Source: Paracoccus nototheniae
GTDB taxonomy: Bacteria > Pseudomonadota > Alphaproteobacteria > Rhodobacterales > Rhodobacteraceae
Direction: 5' to 3'
NCBI RefSeq assembly: GCF_004335005.1
Contig: NZ_RQRT01000030.1
Span: 1 to 47,309, forward strand
DNA length: 47,309 nt
Numbering within the stretch: position 1 is the first letter of the stretch; the number at the start of each line of letters is the position of its first letter. Below are positions 19,690 to 28,886 of this stretch, piece by piece. The position numbers and the translations under genes are program-made. The notes beneath the pieces are model-generated. The model saw only the letters and a list, made by a program, of their open reading frames with translations. It was not told the origin of the DNA and ran no database searches.

Positions 19690-20157
19690 TCAGGCGCGGT
19701 GATAGGGCGAGCCCGCCAGGATGGTTGCCGCACGGTAAAGCTGCTCGGCCAGCATCACGCGGACCAGCAAATGCGGCCAGACCATGCGGCCAAGGCTGAT
19801 CTGCCAGTCGGCGCGCGCGCGCAGCGCCGGGTCCAGCCCGTCCGCGCCGCCGATCACGAAGCAGACGTCGCGCGCCTGATCGCGCCATCCGGCCAGCCGG
19901 GCCGCGAATTCGGGCGAGGTGGGTTGGTCGCCGCGTTCGTCCATCATCACGATGGCTGCGCCGGTCGGGATGACGCGCGAGAGCAACTCGGCCTCGGCGG
20001 CCACGGTGCCTGCGCGGCGATCCTCGACCTCGTGCAGAGAGACAGGCGGCAACCCGAGGCTGCGGCCGGACTTTGCGAAGCGGTCGAGGTAATCGGCGAC
20101 CAGCGCCGCCTCGGGGCCGGATTTCAGCCGCCCCACGGCGGCGATGTCGATCCGCAT
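19690..20157 (-). CDS. rlmH: 23S rRNA pseudouridine-1915 N3-methyltransferase RlmH
   Basis: A 155-aa SPOUT-fold methyltransferase using SAM to methylate pseudouridine 1915 in helix 69 of 23S rRNA. MRIDIAAVGRLKSGPE is the typical N terminus. MMDERGDQPTSPEFA, the SAM-site loop FVIGGADGLDP and the C-terminal LLVRVMLAEQLYRAATILAGSPYHR are all conserved. It follows rsfS by 15 nt, the usual pairing of these ribosome-related genes. Confidence 0.96.
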   Translation of the reverse strand: MRIDIAAVGRLKSGPEAALVADYLDRFAKSGRSLGLPPVSLHEVEDRRAGTVAAEAELLSRVIPTGAAIVMMDERGDQPTSPEFAARLAGWRDQARDVCFVIGGADGLDPALRARADWQISLGRMVWPHLLVRVMLAEQLYRAATILAGSPYHRA

Positions 20158-20172
20158 GACGAAGGCCCCGAC

Positions 20173-20682
20173 CTAGTCCTGCGGCTGATAGGCCGAGGGC
20201 TGGGCGGGCTCGCGCACGCGGGCCAGCGCATCGGCGGGCATCCACATCTTTTCCAGCTGATAGAAATCGCGGACCTCGGGGCGGAAGACGTGCACGATCA
20301 CGTCATCGGTGTCGATCAGCACCCAGTCTCCGGCATCCTTGCCCTCGATCCGGGGGGTGCGGCCGGTGGCGTGCTTGACCCGCTCGGCCAGCTTTTCGGC
20401 GATGGCACCCACCTGACGCGAGCTGCGGCCCGACGCGATCACCATGTGATCGGCAATCGCCGTGCGACCGCGCAGGTCGATGGTGATGATCTCTTCGGCC
20501 TTGTCATCCTCGAGTGAGGAGAGAACGAGCGCCAGAATGTCGTCGCTGCCCAGACCGGCAGTCGCTGCAGGGTGGCCTTGAGCGGTCGAAATCGGCCGAC
20601 CGGCCGACGGGACGTCTTGTGACAGGGTTTTATCCTCCGGTCCGCGCGCCGATAGCCCCCGGCGCCGGGGTTCCCCCAACAT
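20173..20682 (-). CDS. rsfS: Ribosomal silencing factor RsfS
   Basis: Binds ribosomal protein uL14 and blocks subunit joining under starvation. The conserved domain begins near DDILALVLSSLEDDKAEEI and ends DFYQLEKMWM, with IADHMVIASGRSSRQ and WVLIDTDDVIVHVF inside. From the ATG at 20682 the product is 169 aa, about 45 residues longer at the N terminus than usual. Another ATG lies at 20700. A strong GGAGGA (20638-20633) stands 7 nt before an in-frame CTG at 20625, which would give 150 aa, so the true start is uncertain. Confidence 0.9.
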   Translation of the reverse strand: MLGEPRRRGLSARGPEDKTLSQDVPSAGRPISTAQGHPAATAGLGSDDILALVLSSLEDDKAEEIITIDLRGRTAIADHMVIASGRSSRQVGAIAEKLAERVKHATGRTPRIEGKDAGDWVLIDTDDVIVHVFRPEVRDFYQLEKMWMPADALARVREPAQPSAYQPQD

Positions 20683-20748
20683 AGCATCTTTTCGCCCCAT
20701 CTCAATCGCAGCCGGCACTTTCGTGGCAAATGGGTGACAAGCGCGGCC

Positions 20749-20777
20749 TTGCCACAGGCGCGACGCTGGCCTAATCT
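20749..20777 (+). promoter_or_regulatory. Probable sigma-70 promoter upstream of leuC
   Basis: TTGCCA, a 17-nt spacer, then TAATCT. The predicted transcription start falls at about 20783-20785, on the first codon of the mini-ORF at 20784. Inferred from consensus only. Confidence 0.5.
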
Positions 20778-20783
20778 GCGCGA

Positions 20784-20870
20784 ATGATGCGTTATTTCGA
20801 TATCCATGACCGCGCGCGCCTGCCGCAGCGCTTCTATGGCGAAACGCTCTGCGTGACCGCGCGGGGGTGA
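20784..20870 (+). CDS. Mini-ORF (28 aa) in the leuC leader, possibly leaderless
   Basis: ATGATGCGT... to TGA encodes 28 residues ([20 protein letters not shown] plus TLCVTARG). The ATG coincides with the predicted start of transcription from the promoter just upstream. It lacks a leucine run (only two Leu codons), so it is not a classic leucine attenuator peptide. It could be a small protein, a regulatory upstream ORF or chance. The remaining 20683-20937 region has no other gene. Confidence 0.35.
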   Translation: MMRYFDIHDRARLPQRFYGETLCVTARG

Positions 20871-20877
20871 TGGCACG

Positions 20878-20895
20878 CGGGCATTCCCATGCCCG
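20878..20895 (+). promoter_or_regulatory. Hairpin between mini-ORF and leuC
   Basis: CGGGCAT-TCCC-ATGCCCG, a perfect 7-bp stem with a 4-nt loop, starting 8 nt after the mini-ORF stop and 43 nt before the leuC start. No U tract follows, so it is not an intrinsic terminator by itself. It may shape the leuC leader. Confidence 0.4.
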
Positions 20896-20937
20896 GCCAT
20901 TCCCTGCACCCTGCATCACAGCCGAAAGACCTCAGCC

Positions 20938-22371
20938 ATGACCCATCCCGCAGCCGCCGCGCCGCGCACGCTTTACGACAAGATCTGGGACGCCCATGTG
21001 GTGGACCGCCAGCCGGACGGCACCTGCCTGCTGTATATCGACCGCCATCTGGTCCACGAGGTGACCAGCCCGCAGGCCTTCGAGGGGCTGCGCATGACCG
21101 GCCGCACGGTCCGCGCGCCCGAACGCACCATCGCCGTGCCCGATCACAACGTGCCCACCACGCTGGATCGCCAGCAGGGCATCGACAACGAGGAATCCCG
21201 CATTCAGGTCGATGCGCTGGACCGCAATGCCCGCGAATTCGGGGTGCATTATTATCCGGTCAGCGACATCCGGCAGGGCATCGTGCATATCGTCGGCCCC
21301 GAACAGGGCTGGACCCTGCCCGGCATGACCGTCGTCTGCGGCGACAGCCACACCGCGACCCATGGCGCTTTTGGCGCGCTGGCCCACGGGATCGGCACCA
21401 GCGAAGTCGAACATGTGCTGGCCACCCAGACCCTGATTCAGGGCAAATCCAAAAACATGAAAGTCGAGATCACCGGCCGTCTGGCCCCGGGCGTGACCGC
21501 CAAGGACATCGTGCTGCGTATCATTGCCGAAACCGGCACGGCGGGCGGCACCGGCCATGTCATCGAATATTGCGGCGAGGCGATCCGCAATCTGTCGATG
21601 GAAGGCCGCATGACCATCTGCAACATGGCCATCGAGGGCGGCGCCCGCGCCGGTCTGATCGCCCCGGACGAGGTGACCTTTGCCTATGTCAAAGGCCGCC
21701 CCCATGCGCCCAAAGCCGCCCAATGGGAGGCCGCCGTGGCGTGGTGGAAAACCCTGTTCTCGGATGATGGGGCGCATTTCGACAAGGTTCTGACCATCCG
21801 GGCCGAGGATATCGCCCCCACCGTCACCTGGGGCACCAGCCCCGAGGACGCGCTGCCGATCACGGCGATGGTCCCCGCGCCGGGCAGTTTCACGGGCGGC
21901 AAGGTCGATGCGGCGCAGCGCAGTCTGGATTACATGGGTCTGACGGCGGGCATGGCCCTGACCGACATCACCATCGACGCGGTGTTCATCGGCAGCTGCA
22001 CCAATGGCCGGATCGAGGATCTGCGCGCCGCCGCCGATGTGCTACGGGGCCGCAAGCTGGCACCGGGCGTGCGGGGCATGGTCGTTCCCGGCTCTGGCCT
22101 CGTGCGCGCGCAGGCCGAGGAAGAGGGGCTGGACCGGATCTTTCTGGAGGCCGGCTTCGAATGGCGGCTGGCGGGCTGTTCGATGTGTCTGGGCATGAAT
22201 CCCGACCAGCTAAAGCCCGGCGAGCGCTGCGCCGCGACCTCGAACCGCAATTTCGAGGGGCGTCAGGGCTATCAGGGGCGCACCCATCTGATGAGCCCGG
22301 CCATGGCTGCCGCCGCAGGCGTCACGGGTCGTCTGACCGACATCCGCGAATTCGTGCGTGAGCCTGCCTGA
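20938..22371 (+). CDS. leuC: 3-isopropylmalate dehydratase large subunit
   Basis: A 477-aa aconitase-family protein holding the 4Fe-4S cluster, second step of leucine synthesis. [18 protein letters not shown] is the substrate region; cluster ligands are Cys in FIGSCTNGR and the two cysteines of [12 protein letters not shown]. Full length. The ribosome binding site is weak (AAAGACCTC). Its partner leuD lies 0.7 kb downstream on the same strand but is separated by an antisense gene and a terminator, so leuC and leuD are likely separate transcripts. Confidence 0.97.
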   Translation: MTHPAAAAPRTLYDKIWDAHVVDRQPDGTCLLYIDRHLVHEVTSPQAFEGLRMTGRTVRAPERTIAVPDHNVPTTLDRQQGIDNEESRIQVDALDRNAREFGVHYYPVSDIRQGIVHIVGPEQGWTLPGMTVVCGDSHTATHGAFGALAHGIGTSEVEHVLATQTLIQGKSKNMKVEITGRLAPGVTAKDIVLRIIAETGTAGGTGHVIEYCGEAIRNLSMEGRMTICNMAIEGGARAGLIAPDEVTFAYVKGRPHAPKAAQWEAAVAWWKTLFSDDGAHFDKVLTIRAEDIAPTVTWGTSPEDALPITAMVPAPGSFTGGKVDAAQRSLDYMGLTAGMALTDITIDAVFIGSCTNGRIEDLRAAADVLRGRKLAPGVRGMVVPGSGLVRAQAEEEGLDRIFLEAGFEWRLAGCSMCLGMNPDQLKPGERCAATSNRNFEGRQGYQGRTHLMSPAMAAAAGVTGRLTDIREFVREPA

Positions 22372-22421
22372 TCATGGCCAGCCTGATGATGGCCCGGCCT
22401 GCGCGGATCGCAGTGGTCCGA

Positions 22422-22439
22422 CCCGGCGTCTCAGCCGGG
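22422..22439. terminator. Hairpin between leuC and the antisense membrane gene
   Basis: CCCGGC-GTCTCA-GCCGGG, a perfect 6-bp stem extended by near-complementary flanks, overlapping the stop codon of the leftward membrane gene. It can serve both converging transcripts. No long T run. Confidence 0.45.
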
Positions 22440-23039
22440 CCGGATCTGATCCTGCCCCTGCGGGCGGCGCAGCAGCATCAGCGCATTGATCGCGATCAGG
22501 ACCAGCCCGGCATTTTCGAACAGGAAATTGTTCGACACGCCAAAGCTGTCGGTTCCGAACAGCGCATCAAAGCGGTGAATGCTGGCCGCGCGCACCATGA
22601 CAAAGGCAAGCAGCACTGTCAGCCCGATAACGGCCAGCGCGTTCTGCGCCAGCCGGTCGCGCAGCACCGCCATGATGATGCCCATTGCCATCACCAGAAC
22701 GATCAGCAGGCTGCCGATGAACCCGATCTGCACGGCGCGGCGGTTGTCGTACCAGCCCTGCGCCTGCGACAGGCAGCGCCCGGCCTCGGTCAGGGCGGTC
22801 TGCAGATCCAGCTGTTTGTTGACCGCCAGCAGGGCCAGCAGCACGACCAGAACGCCCCAGAAGATCCGCACAGGATCATCCGCAAGACGGCGCCAGACCA
22901 GCGCCGACAACAGCGCGGCCAGCAGATAGGACACCACCGTCACCCAACCGGTCACCTCGGGATCGCCGATCTGCGGCACCCACTGCTCGGCCACGCAGGA
23001 CCGAAGTTCGAACACCGTCACGCCATCACCCCCCAACAT
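22431..23039 (-). CDS. Integral membrane protein of unknown function
   Basis: 202 aa with about five hydrophobic segments (roughly residues 30-50, 58-77, 104-130, 136-155, 171-191). Charged loops include RRLADDPVR and the segment [18 protein letters not shown] do not recognise a domain. A GTG six codons in (after GGGGGG) is an alternative start. It occupies the space between leuC and leuD on the opposite strand, an order I believe recurs in Rhodobacteraceae, but nothing in the sequence ties it to leucine synthesis. Confidence 0.8.
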   Translation of the reverse strand: MLGGDGVTVFELRSCVAEQWVPQIGDPEVTGWVTVVSYLLAALLSALVWRRLADDPVRIFWGVLVVLLALLAVNKQLDLQTALTEAGRCLSQAQGWYDNRRAVQIGFIGSLLIVLVMAMGIIMAVLRDRLAQNALAVIGLTVLLAFVMVRAASIHRFDALFGTDSFGVSNNFLFENAGLVLIAINALMLLRRPQGQDQIRPG

Positions 23040-23085
23040 TCACACGGGTCAGTTTAGCCCGCCAGCCAGCCAGACACGAGGCACC

Positions 23086-23691
23086 ATGGACAAGTTCACC
23101 ACCCTGACCGGCATTGCGGCACCCATGCCGCTGGTCAATATCGACACCGACATGATCATCCCCAAACAATTCCTGAAGACGATCAAGCGTTCGGGACTGG
23201 GCGTCAACCTGTTCGACGAGATGCGCTATGACCGCGAGGGGGCCGAGATTCCTGGTTTCGTTCTGAACAAGCCCGCCTATCGCGATGCGCAGATCCTGAT
23301 CGCGGGCGATAATTTCGGCTGCGGATCGTCGCGCGAACATGCGCCCTGGGCGCTGCTGGATTTCGGCATCCGCTGCGTCATCTCGACCAGCTTTGCCGAT
23401 ATCTTCTTCAACAACTGCTTCAAGAACGGCATCCTGCCCGTGGTCCTGCCGCAGGACGCCATCGATGCGCTGATGGAGGATGCCGAACGCGGCGCCAATG
23501 CCCGCGTCACCATCGATCTGGAAACTCAGTCCGTGACCGCGTCGGACGGCACCCAATACCATTTCGACGTCGATCCGTTCCGCAAGCATTGCCTGATGAA
23601 CGGGTTGGACGATATCGGCCTGACGATGGAAAAAGCCCCCGCCATCGACAGCTATGAGGCCGGGATGGCGCAGGCCCGCCCTTGGATCTGA
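23086..23691 (+). CDS. leuD: 3-isopropylmalate dehydratase small subunit
   Basis: A 201-aa swivelling-domain partner of LeuC. Signatures are [17 protein letters not shown], the loop [15 protein letters not shown] and [10 protein letters not shown]. Start ATG at 23086; it diverges from the membrane gene with 46 nt between starts. Its last 10 nt overlap the next gene. Confidence 0.97.
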   Translation: MDKFTTLTGIAAPMPLVNIDTDMIIPKQFLKTIKRSGLGVNLFDEMRYDREGAEIPGFVLNKPAYRDAQILIAGDNFGCGSSREHAPWALLDFGIRCVISTSFADIFFNNCFKNGILPVVLPQDAIDALMEDAERGANARVTIDLETQSVTASDGTQYHFDVDPFRKHCLMNGLDDIGLTMEKAPAIDSYEAGMAQARPWI

Positions 23692-24695
23692 GGGCGCTTG
23701 CCCTGCTGATCATACTGTCCGGGCCGGTTCAGGCCGACCCGTTGCGCCTTGCCACCTGGGACCCCGGATTGTCGCGCGACGGTCCGGGGCTTTTGCTGCG
23801 CGACATCGACCGCGCCGATCCGCAGGTTCTGGCCGCAGCCCGGGTGATCGCCGCCGCCCGCCCCGACGCGATCCTGCTGACCAGCTTTGACTGGGATCTG
23901 GACGGCCGCGCTCTGTCGGCCTTTGCCGGTCTGCTGGCCGAGATGGGCCACCCGCTGCCCCATCGCCATGCCAGCCAGCCGAACCGGGGGGTGCAGACTG
24001 GCCTTGATCTGGACGGCGACGGGCGTCCCGGCCAGCCCCGAGACGCGCAGGGTTATGGCGCCTTTACGGGGCAAAGCGGAATGGCCCTGCTGTCGCGCCT
24101 GCCCATCGCCGGGGTCACCGATCACAGCGCGATCCTGTGGCGCGATCTGCCCGGCAACCGGATGCCCGACAGCCCGCATGGCGACGCGCAACGCCTGTCC
24201 TCGACCGCGCATTGGGACATCCGGCTGACCACGCCCGCCGGTCCGCTGCACCTGCTGGCCTTCGCCGCCACCCCCCCGGCCTTCGAGGCCCGCAACCCCG
24301 CACGCAACCATGACGAGGCTGCGTTCTGGCTGGCCCACCTGCCCGATGCGCCCTTTGCGGTGATCGGCAACCTGAACCTCGATCCGCAGGACGGCGATGG
24401 CGATCCCGCCGCGCTGAGCGCCTTGCTGACGGTCACGCAGGATCCGGCGCCGCGCGGCGCATGGCAGCCGCCCCAGACCGGCCCCAATGCCGGGCATACC
24501 GGCGACCCGGCGCTGGATACCGCCGAATACGACCGCCCCCCCGGCAATCTGCGGCTGGATTACATCCTGCCCGCGCGCGGACTGACGGTCGCCGACGCCG
24601 GCGTCATCTGGCCCGCCCCCGGCGATCCGCTGGCGGATGCCGTGGCACTTGCCTCGCATCGCAAGCTGGTCTGGATCGACCTCAGTCTGAGGTGA
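23682..24695 (+). CDS. Secreted endonuclease/exonuclease/phosphatase (EEP) family protein
   Basis: 337 aa from a TTG start that lies inside the end of leuD (10-nt overlap), implying coupling. The N terminus ([13 protein letters not shown]) is a signal peptide. EEP-fold hallmarks are the start strand RLATWDPGL, Asp/Glu-rich metal segments, [16 protein letters not shown] and the C-terminal [11 protein letters not shown] with a late His ([10 protein letters not shown]). Family members are metal-dependent phosphodiesterases; the substrate here is unknown. It converges with bioA, with only 2 nt between. Confidence 0.8.
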   Translation: MDLRALALLIILSGPVQADPLRLATWDPGLSRDGPGLLLRDIDRADPQVLAAARVIAAARPDAILLTSFDWDLDGRALSAFAGLLAEMGHPLPHRHASQPNRGVQTGLDLDGDGRPGQPRDAQGYGAFTGQSGMALLSRLPIAGVTDHSAILWRDLPGNRMPDSPHGDAQRLSSTAHWDIRLTTPAGPLHLLAFAATPPAFEARNPARNHDEAAFWLAHLPDAPFAVIGNLNLDPQDGDGDPAALSALLTVTQDPAPRGAWQPPQTGPNAGHTGDPALDTAEYDRPPGNLRLDYILPARGLTVADAGVIWPAPGDPLADAVALASHRKLVWIDLSLR

Positions 24696-24697
24696 GG

Positions 24698-25945
24698 CTA
24701 GACCTCGAACGAGGCGACGGCCCCCCAGGCCAGATCCAGATCCGCGCCGGTCACGCCATAGGGCGGCAGCACATAGACCGTGTTGCCCAAGGGCCGCAGC
24801 AGAACCCCTTGGTCCAGCATATGCGCCCGCAGGCGCGGCCCGACCTCGGACAGATAGCCGCCCTCGGGGACGATCAGGTCGATCGCCGCGATGGTCCCGC
24901 AGCGGCGCGGATTGGTAAAGCGCCCATCCCCGGCCAGCGCCGCCAGCCGATCGGCCTGCATCGCCCCCAGGGCGTCCAGCCGCGCCTGCATCGGGCTTGC
25001 CTGCCACAACCGCACCTGCGCCAGCGCCGCCGCGCAGGCGATCGGATTGGCCGTGTAGCTGGAGGAATGGTAAAATGTCCGCCGCCGGTCCGTGGACCGA
25101 TGCGCGTCAAAGATCCGCGCCGTCGCCAGTGTCGCGGCCAAGGGCATCACCCCCCCGGTCAACCCCTTCGAGGTGCACAGGATATCCGGTGCGATCCCGG
25201 CATGATCGCAGGCCCATAACCGACCCGTGCGCCCCCATCCGGTCATCACCTCATCGGCGATCATCAGCACGTCATGGCGGTCGCAGATCGCCCGCAGCCC
25301 GGCCAGCACGGACGCCGGATACATCCGCATTCCCCCCGCGCCCAGAACAAGCGGTTCAAGGATCAGCGCCGCCATCCGCCCGGTCGCGGCCAGTGCCTCG
25401 AACGCCGCCAGCGTCGCCGCGCCGTCGCCGGTGGGAAAGGGCAGCCGGTCCACCGCGAACATCAGCGGATCATAGGCGGCGTTGAAGACCCCCCGTTCGC
25501 CCATGCTCATCGTGCCGATGGTGTCGCCGTGATAGCTGTCCTCGATCACCGCGATGCGGTGGCGCCCGTCGCCCTCGTGGCGCCAATATCCAAGCGCCAT
25601 CTTCAGCGCCACCTCGACAGCGGTGGAGCCGCTGTCACTGAAAAATACGTGCTCCAGACCGGCAGGCGCCAGCGCGATCAAAGCCTCGGCCAGCTCCTCG
25701 GCGGGGGCATGGGTCAGCCCGGCAAAGATCACCTGATCCAGATGGCCCGCCGTCCGGCGGATCGCTTCGACGATCTCGGGCTGGTTGTGACCATGGGTGA
25801 CCACCCACCAGCTGCTGATCGCATCCAGAAGCGGGCCCCGGTCGGTGTGGATATAGGCCCCCTCGCTGCTGACCGCGCAGGGCGGGGCAGGTTCGGTCGC
25901 ATGTTGGAAGAACGGATGCCAGACGCGGCTTTGGGCGGGTCTCAT
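24698..25945 (-). CDS. bioA: Adenosylmethionine-8-amino-7-oxononanoate aminotransferase
   Basis: A 415-aa PLP aminotransferase making 7,8-diaminopelargonate from KAPA with SAM as amino donor. WHPFFQHATEPAPP and ISSWWVVTHGHNQPEI are specific to BioA. DSYHGDTIGTMS, IADEVMTGWGRTG and the PLP lysine in ILCTSKGLTGGVMPL follow. Its start overlaps bioD by 4 nt (ATGA). It is the last gene of bioBFDA. Confidence 0.95.
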   Translation of the reverse strand: MRPAQSRVWHPFFQHATEPAPPCAVSSEGAYIHTDRGPLLDAISSWWVVTHGHNQPEIVEAIRRTAGHLDQVIFAGLTHAPAEELAEALIALAPAGLEHVFFSDSGSTAVEVALKMALGYWRHEGDGRHRIAVIEDSYHGDTIGTMSMGERGVFNAAYDPLMFAVDRLPFPTGDGAATLAAFEALAATGRMAALILEPLVLGAGGMRMYPASVLAGLRAICDRHDVLMIADEVMTGWGRTGRLWACDHAGIAPDILCTSKGLTGGVMPLAATLATARIFDAHRSTDRRRTFYHSSSYTANPIACAAALAQVRLWQASPMQARLDALGAMQADRLAALAGDGRFTNPRRCGTIAAIDLIVPEGGYLSEVGPRLRAHMLDQGVLLRPLGNTVYVLPPYGVTGADLDLAWGAVASFEV

Positions 25946-26604
25946 GTAAAATCCTCGGGGCGGAAAGCGGCAGCCATGGCGGCGACCAGCAAGGGCCGGT
26001 CCAGCCGGTCCAGTCGCGGCAACCGCCCCAGAACGCGGACCTGCCCGATCTGGGCGATGGTCGCGATATTATCGTCATTCGCATCGCCGACAAAGGCCAG
26101 CCCGTGCAGCGGCACCCCGCGCGCGCGCAGCGATTCGATCGCCGTCAGGCTGTGGCTGATCGTGCCCAGCCCCGTCGCACAGACCAGCACGACCGGGATC
26201 TGCCAGCGCGCGAACAGGTCAGCGAACAACACCTGCCGGGTCAGGGGCACCATGACGCCCCCCGCCCCCTCGATCACCAGCCGCGCGGCGGGCGGCGGGG
26301 TCAGCGCGACAGGATCGATCGCCACCCCGTCCAGCTCGGCCGCCCGATGCGGCGACAGAGGTTCGCGCAACAGAACCGCCTCGGGATGGGTCGCCGCACC
26401 CGACAGACGTTCGACCTCGGCCCGGTCACTGCCCGCTTGCGCCGCGTCCGGACCCGCCGAATGGATCGCCCTGTTCGGCACGTTCCCGGCCAGCCCGGAT
26501 TGCACCGGTTTCCAGTAATCCGACCCGGTCAGCCCGCACAATCCGGCGGCAAAGACCGTCTTGCCGATATCCGTTCCGGTGCCTGTGATCACAAATCGGG
26601 CCAT
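25942..26604 (-). CDS. bioD: Dethiobiotin synthetase
   Basis: A 220-aa P-loop ATPase that closes the ureido ring with CO2. P-loop GTGTDIGKTVFAAGL (8-22), substrate lysine in YWKPVQSG, and VIEGAGGVMVPL. It overlaps bioF by 16 nt and bioA by 4 nt. Confidence 0.95.
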   Translation of the reverse strand: MARFVITGTGTDIGKTVFAAGLCGLTGSDYWKPVQSGLAGNVPNRAIHSAGPDAAQAGSDRAEVERLSGAATHPEAVLLREPLSPHRAAELDGVAIDPVALTPPPAARLVIEGAGGVMVPLTRQVLFADLFARWQIPVVLVCATGLGTISHSLTAIESLRARGVPLHGLAFVGDANDDNIATIAQIGQVRVLGRLPRLDRLDRPLLVAAMAAAFRPEDFT

Positions 26605-27737
26605 AATTCCTCCAGCACCCCGGCCAGACGGATCACCTCGGCCTCCGGGGCATTCAATGTCAGCGACACCCGCAACCGCGCGGTTCCCTCGGGCACGGTG
26701 GGTGGGCGGATGCCGCGGATGTCAAACCCCCGCGCCTGCACCTTGGCGGCCAGATCCATGGTCGCCGCATCAGGTCCGACGATCAGCGGCACGATCTGGC
26801 TGCCGCTCAGCGGCACCTGCGGCAGATGCCGCGCCATCTGTGACGCAAACAGCGCCACGCGGTCCTGCAAGGCCGCCTGCCGCCAGGGCTCGTCCCGCAG
26901 GATCGCCAAAGCCTCCTGCCCCGCCACCGCCATCAAGGGCGAGGGGGCGGTCGCAAAGATGAACGGCCTGCAGCGGTTGATCAGGAAATCGACCAGCACC
27001 CGCGCCCCGCAGATCAGCGCGCCCGACCCGCCCATCGCCTTACCCAGGGTGTGCAGGGTCACGACATTCCCGCGCCCCTCCAGATGATGCGCCAACCCCC
27101 GGCCTGCGGGACCAAAGACACCGGTCGCATGGGCCTCGTCCACCAGCAGAAACCCATGCGTATCGGCCAGCCGCATCAGATCATCCAGCGGCGCGCGATC
27201 GCCATCCATGCTGTAAAGGCTTTCGACCGCGATCCAGACAGCGCCGCGATGGCCAGCCCCCCGCCATTTTGTGATCACATCCTCGGCATACCCCACATCG
27301 CCATGTCGGAATGTCGCCATTTCGGCCCGTCCGGCCCGAGCACCTTCCTGCGTGCTGGCATGGGACAGGGCGTCCATCAGCAACAGATCGCCTCGCTGCG
27401 GCAAGGTTGTGATCACAGCGAAATTCGCGACATAGCCGCCGCCGAACCCCAACGCCGCCTCGGCCCCGAAAAACGCCGCAGCCGCATCCTCGAATTCGGC
27501 CTGAGCTTCGGTCTCGCCGCGCAACAGCCGAGAGCCTGCGGCCCCCACCGGCACACCCCGATCCAGCGCCGCCGCCACCGCATCCCGGATCCGCACCGAT
27601 TGCGCCAAGCCCAGATAATCGTTCGATGAAAAATCCACCCCCCGCCGCGCATTCAGACGGCGCAGCCGCGAGGCGTGCGACAGCGCCTCAAGATCGCGGC
27701 GATAGAATGCCAGCCGGTCCATGCCACCCTGTTCCAT
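26589..27737 (-). CDS. bioF: 8-amino-7-oxononanoate synthase
   Basis: A 382-aa alpha-oxoamine synthase condensing pimeloyl-thioester with alanine. Motifs are GVDFSSNDYLGLAQ, GAAGSRLLRGETEAQAEFE, LLVDEAHATGVFG and the PLP lysine in LHTLGKAMGGSG. Start at 27737 (AGGA 6 nt upstream); an ATG five codons in is also possible. It follows bioB after 50 nt that contain a hairpin repeat. Confidence 0.95.
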   Translation of the reverse strand: MEQGGMDRLAFYRRDLEALSHASRLRRLNARRGVDFSSNDYLGLAQSVRIRDAVAAALDRGVPVGAAGSRLLRGETEAQAEFEDAAAAFFGAEAALGFGGGYVANFAVITTLPQRGDLLLMDALSHASTQEGARAGRAEMATFRHGDVGYAEDVITKWRGAGHRGAVWIAVESLYSMDGDRAPLDDLMRLADTHGFLLVDEAHATGVFGPAGRGLAHHLEGRGNVVTLHTLGKAMGGSGALICGARVLVDFLINRCRPFIFATAPSPLMAVAGQEALAILRDEPWRQAALQDRVALFASQMARHLPQVPLSGSQIVPLIVGPDAATMDLAAKVQARGFDIRGIRPPTVPEGTARLRVSLTLNAPEAEVIRLAGVLEELWPDL

Positions 27738-27787
27738 CTTCGGTCCTGAAATATCCTGGGGGTCCGGGGGTGAACCCCCGGTCTGCC
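27738..27787. repeat. Intergenic repeat, copy 6, inside the bio operon
   Basis: A shortened repeat: CTTCGGTCCTGAAATATCCT, GGGGGT, then CCGGGGG-TGAA-CCCCCGG (27764-27781, perfect 7-bp stem). It lies between bioB and bioF in the same operon, so in the leftward mRNA the hairpin forms just after the bioB stop and could partly terminate or protect the transcript. Confidence 0.65.
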
Positions 27788-28816
27788 TCAGCGCAGGACC
27801 GGGATCGCCGGATCGCGCGGCGTCACCGCCTCGGGGTGATGCTCATGCACCTGCATCGGCTGGATCCCCAGCTTGGCGAACAGCCGCAGATCGGCCTCTT
27901 CGCCGGGATTGTCCTTGGTCAGCAGCGTGTCGCCGACAAAGATCGAATTGGCCCCGGCGAAAAAGCACATCGCCTGCATCTCGTCCGACATGGCGGTCCG
28001 CCCCGCCGACAGGCGCACATGACTGTGCGGCATCATGATCCGGGCGGTGGCGATCATGCGCACGAAATCGATCGGATCGACCGGTGCCGCATCCTGCAGC
28101 GGCGTGCCTTCGACCGGGATCAGCATGTTCACCGGCACGCTTTCGGGCGGCTCGGACAGATTGGCCAGCGTGACCAACATGTCGACGCGGTCCTGCGTCC
28201 CCTCGCCCAGACCCAGAATGCCGCCCGAACAGACCTTGATGCCCGCCTGACGCACCTGTTCCAGCGTGTCCAGCCGATCGGCAAAGCTGCGGGTCGTGAT
28301 CACATTGCCATAATACGCCTCGGAGGTGTCGATATTATGGTTGTAGTAATCCAGCCCCGCCTCCGCCAGCTGCCGCGACTGATGTCTGTCCAGCATGCCA
28401 AGCGTCATGCAGGTCTCCATCCCAAGCGCCTTGACGCCTTCCACCATGGCCAGAATCTGCGGCATGTCGCGGTCTTTCGGGCTGCGCCACGCCGCCCCCA
28501 TGCAATAGCGCGTCGCCCCGGCATCCCGCGCCCGCCGCGCCTCGGCCAGCACCCGCTCCACCTCCAGCAGTTTCGAGGCCGACAACCCAGAAGCGTGGCG
28601 CGACGACTGGCTGCAATAGGAACAATCCTCGGGGCAACCGCCGGTCTTGATCGACAAAAGGCGGCTCAGCTGGACCCGGTTAGGATCGAAATGACGCCGG
28701 TGCACGGTCTGCGCGCGAAACAGCAGGTCCATCAGCGGCAGGTCGAACACCTGCCGGGCCGTCTCTGCCGTCCAGATCTCGCGCCGGTCTTCGGTGGTCG
28801 GATCGCTGTGCAACAT
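27788..28816 (-). CDS. bioB: Biotin synthase
   Basis: A 342-aa radical-SAM enzyme inserting sulfur into dethiobiotin. The radical-SAM cluster motif is [12 protein letters not shown]; other conserved segments are ISIKTGG-like [20 protein letters not shown] and [15 protein letters not shown] [12 protein letters not shown] chose the ATG at 28816 because GGGGGA precedes it; an ATG at 28840 adds eight residues. It is first in bioBFDA. No BioR palindrome or riboswitch was seen in the 70 nt upstream. Confidence 0.95.
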   Translation of the reverse strand: MLHSDPTTEDRREIWTAETARQVFDLPLMDLLFRAQTVHRRHFDPNRVQLSRLLSIKTGGCPEDCSYCSQSSRHASGLSASKLLEVERVLAEARRARDAGATRYCMGAAWRSPKDRDMPQILAMVEGVKALGMETCMTLGMLDRHQSRQLAEAGLDYYNHNIDTSEAYYGNVITTRSFADRLDTLEQVRQAGIKVCSGGILGLGEGTQDRVDMLVTLANLSEPPESVPVNMLIPVEGTPLQDAAPVDPIDFVRMIATARIMMPHSHVRLSAGRTAMSDEMQAMCFFAGANSIFVGDTLLTKDNPGEEADLRLFAKLGIQPMQVHEHHPEAVTPRDPAIPVLR

Positions 28817-28867
28817 GGCATCCCCCGTGGCTTTCCCCATCTCTAGCAGCGGTGCGGGCAGCTGTCC

Positions 28868-28886
28868 AACCGGCGCGGGACCGGTT
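28868..28886 (-). terminator. Hairpin at the end of the leftward flagellar operon
   Basis: AACCGG-7 nt-CCGGTT, overlapping the stop codon of the FliJ-like gene. It may end the flagellar transcript before bioB. No T run follows. Confidence 0.35.

Noticed and set aside
28817..28885. BioR operator (TTATCTATAA-type) or biotin riboswitch before bioB
   Set aside because: No such palindrome or structured leader is visible; only a GC-rich hairpin overlapping the upstream stop codon.
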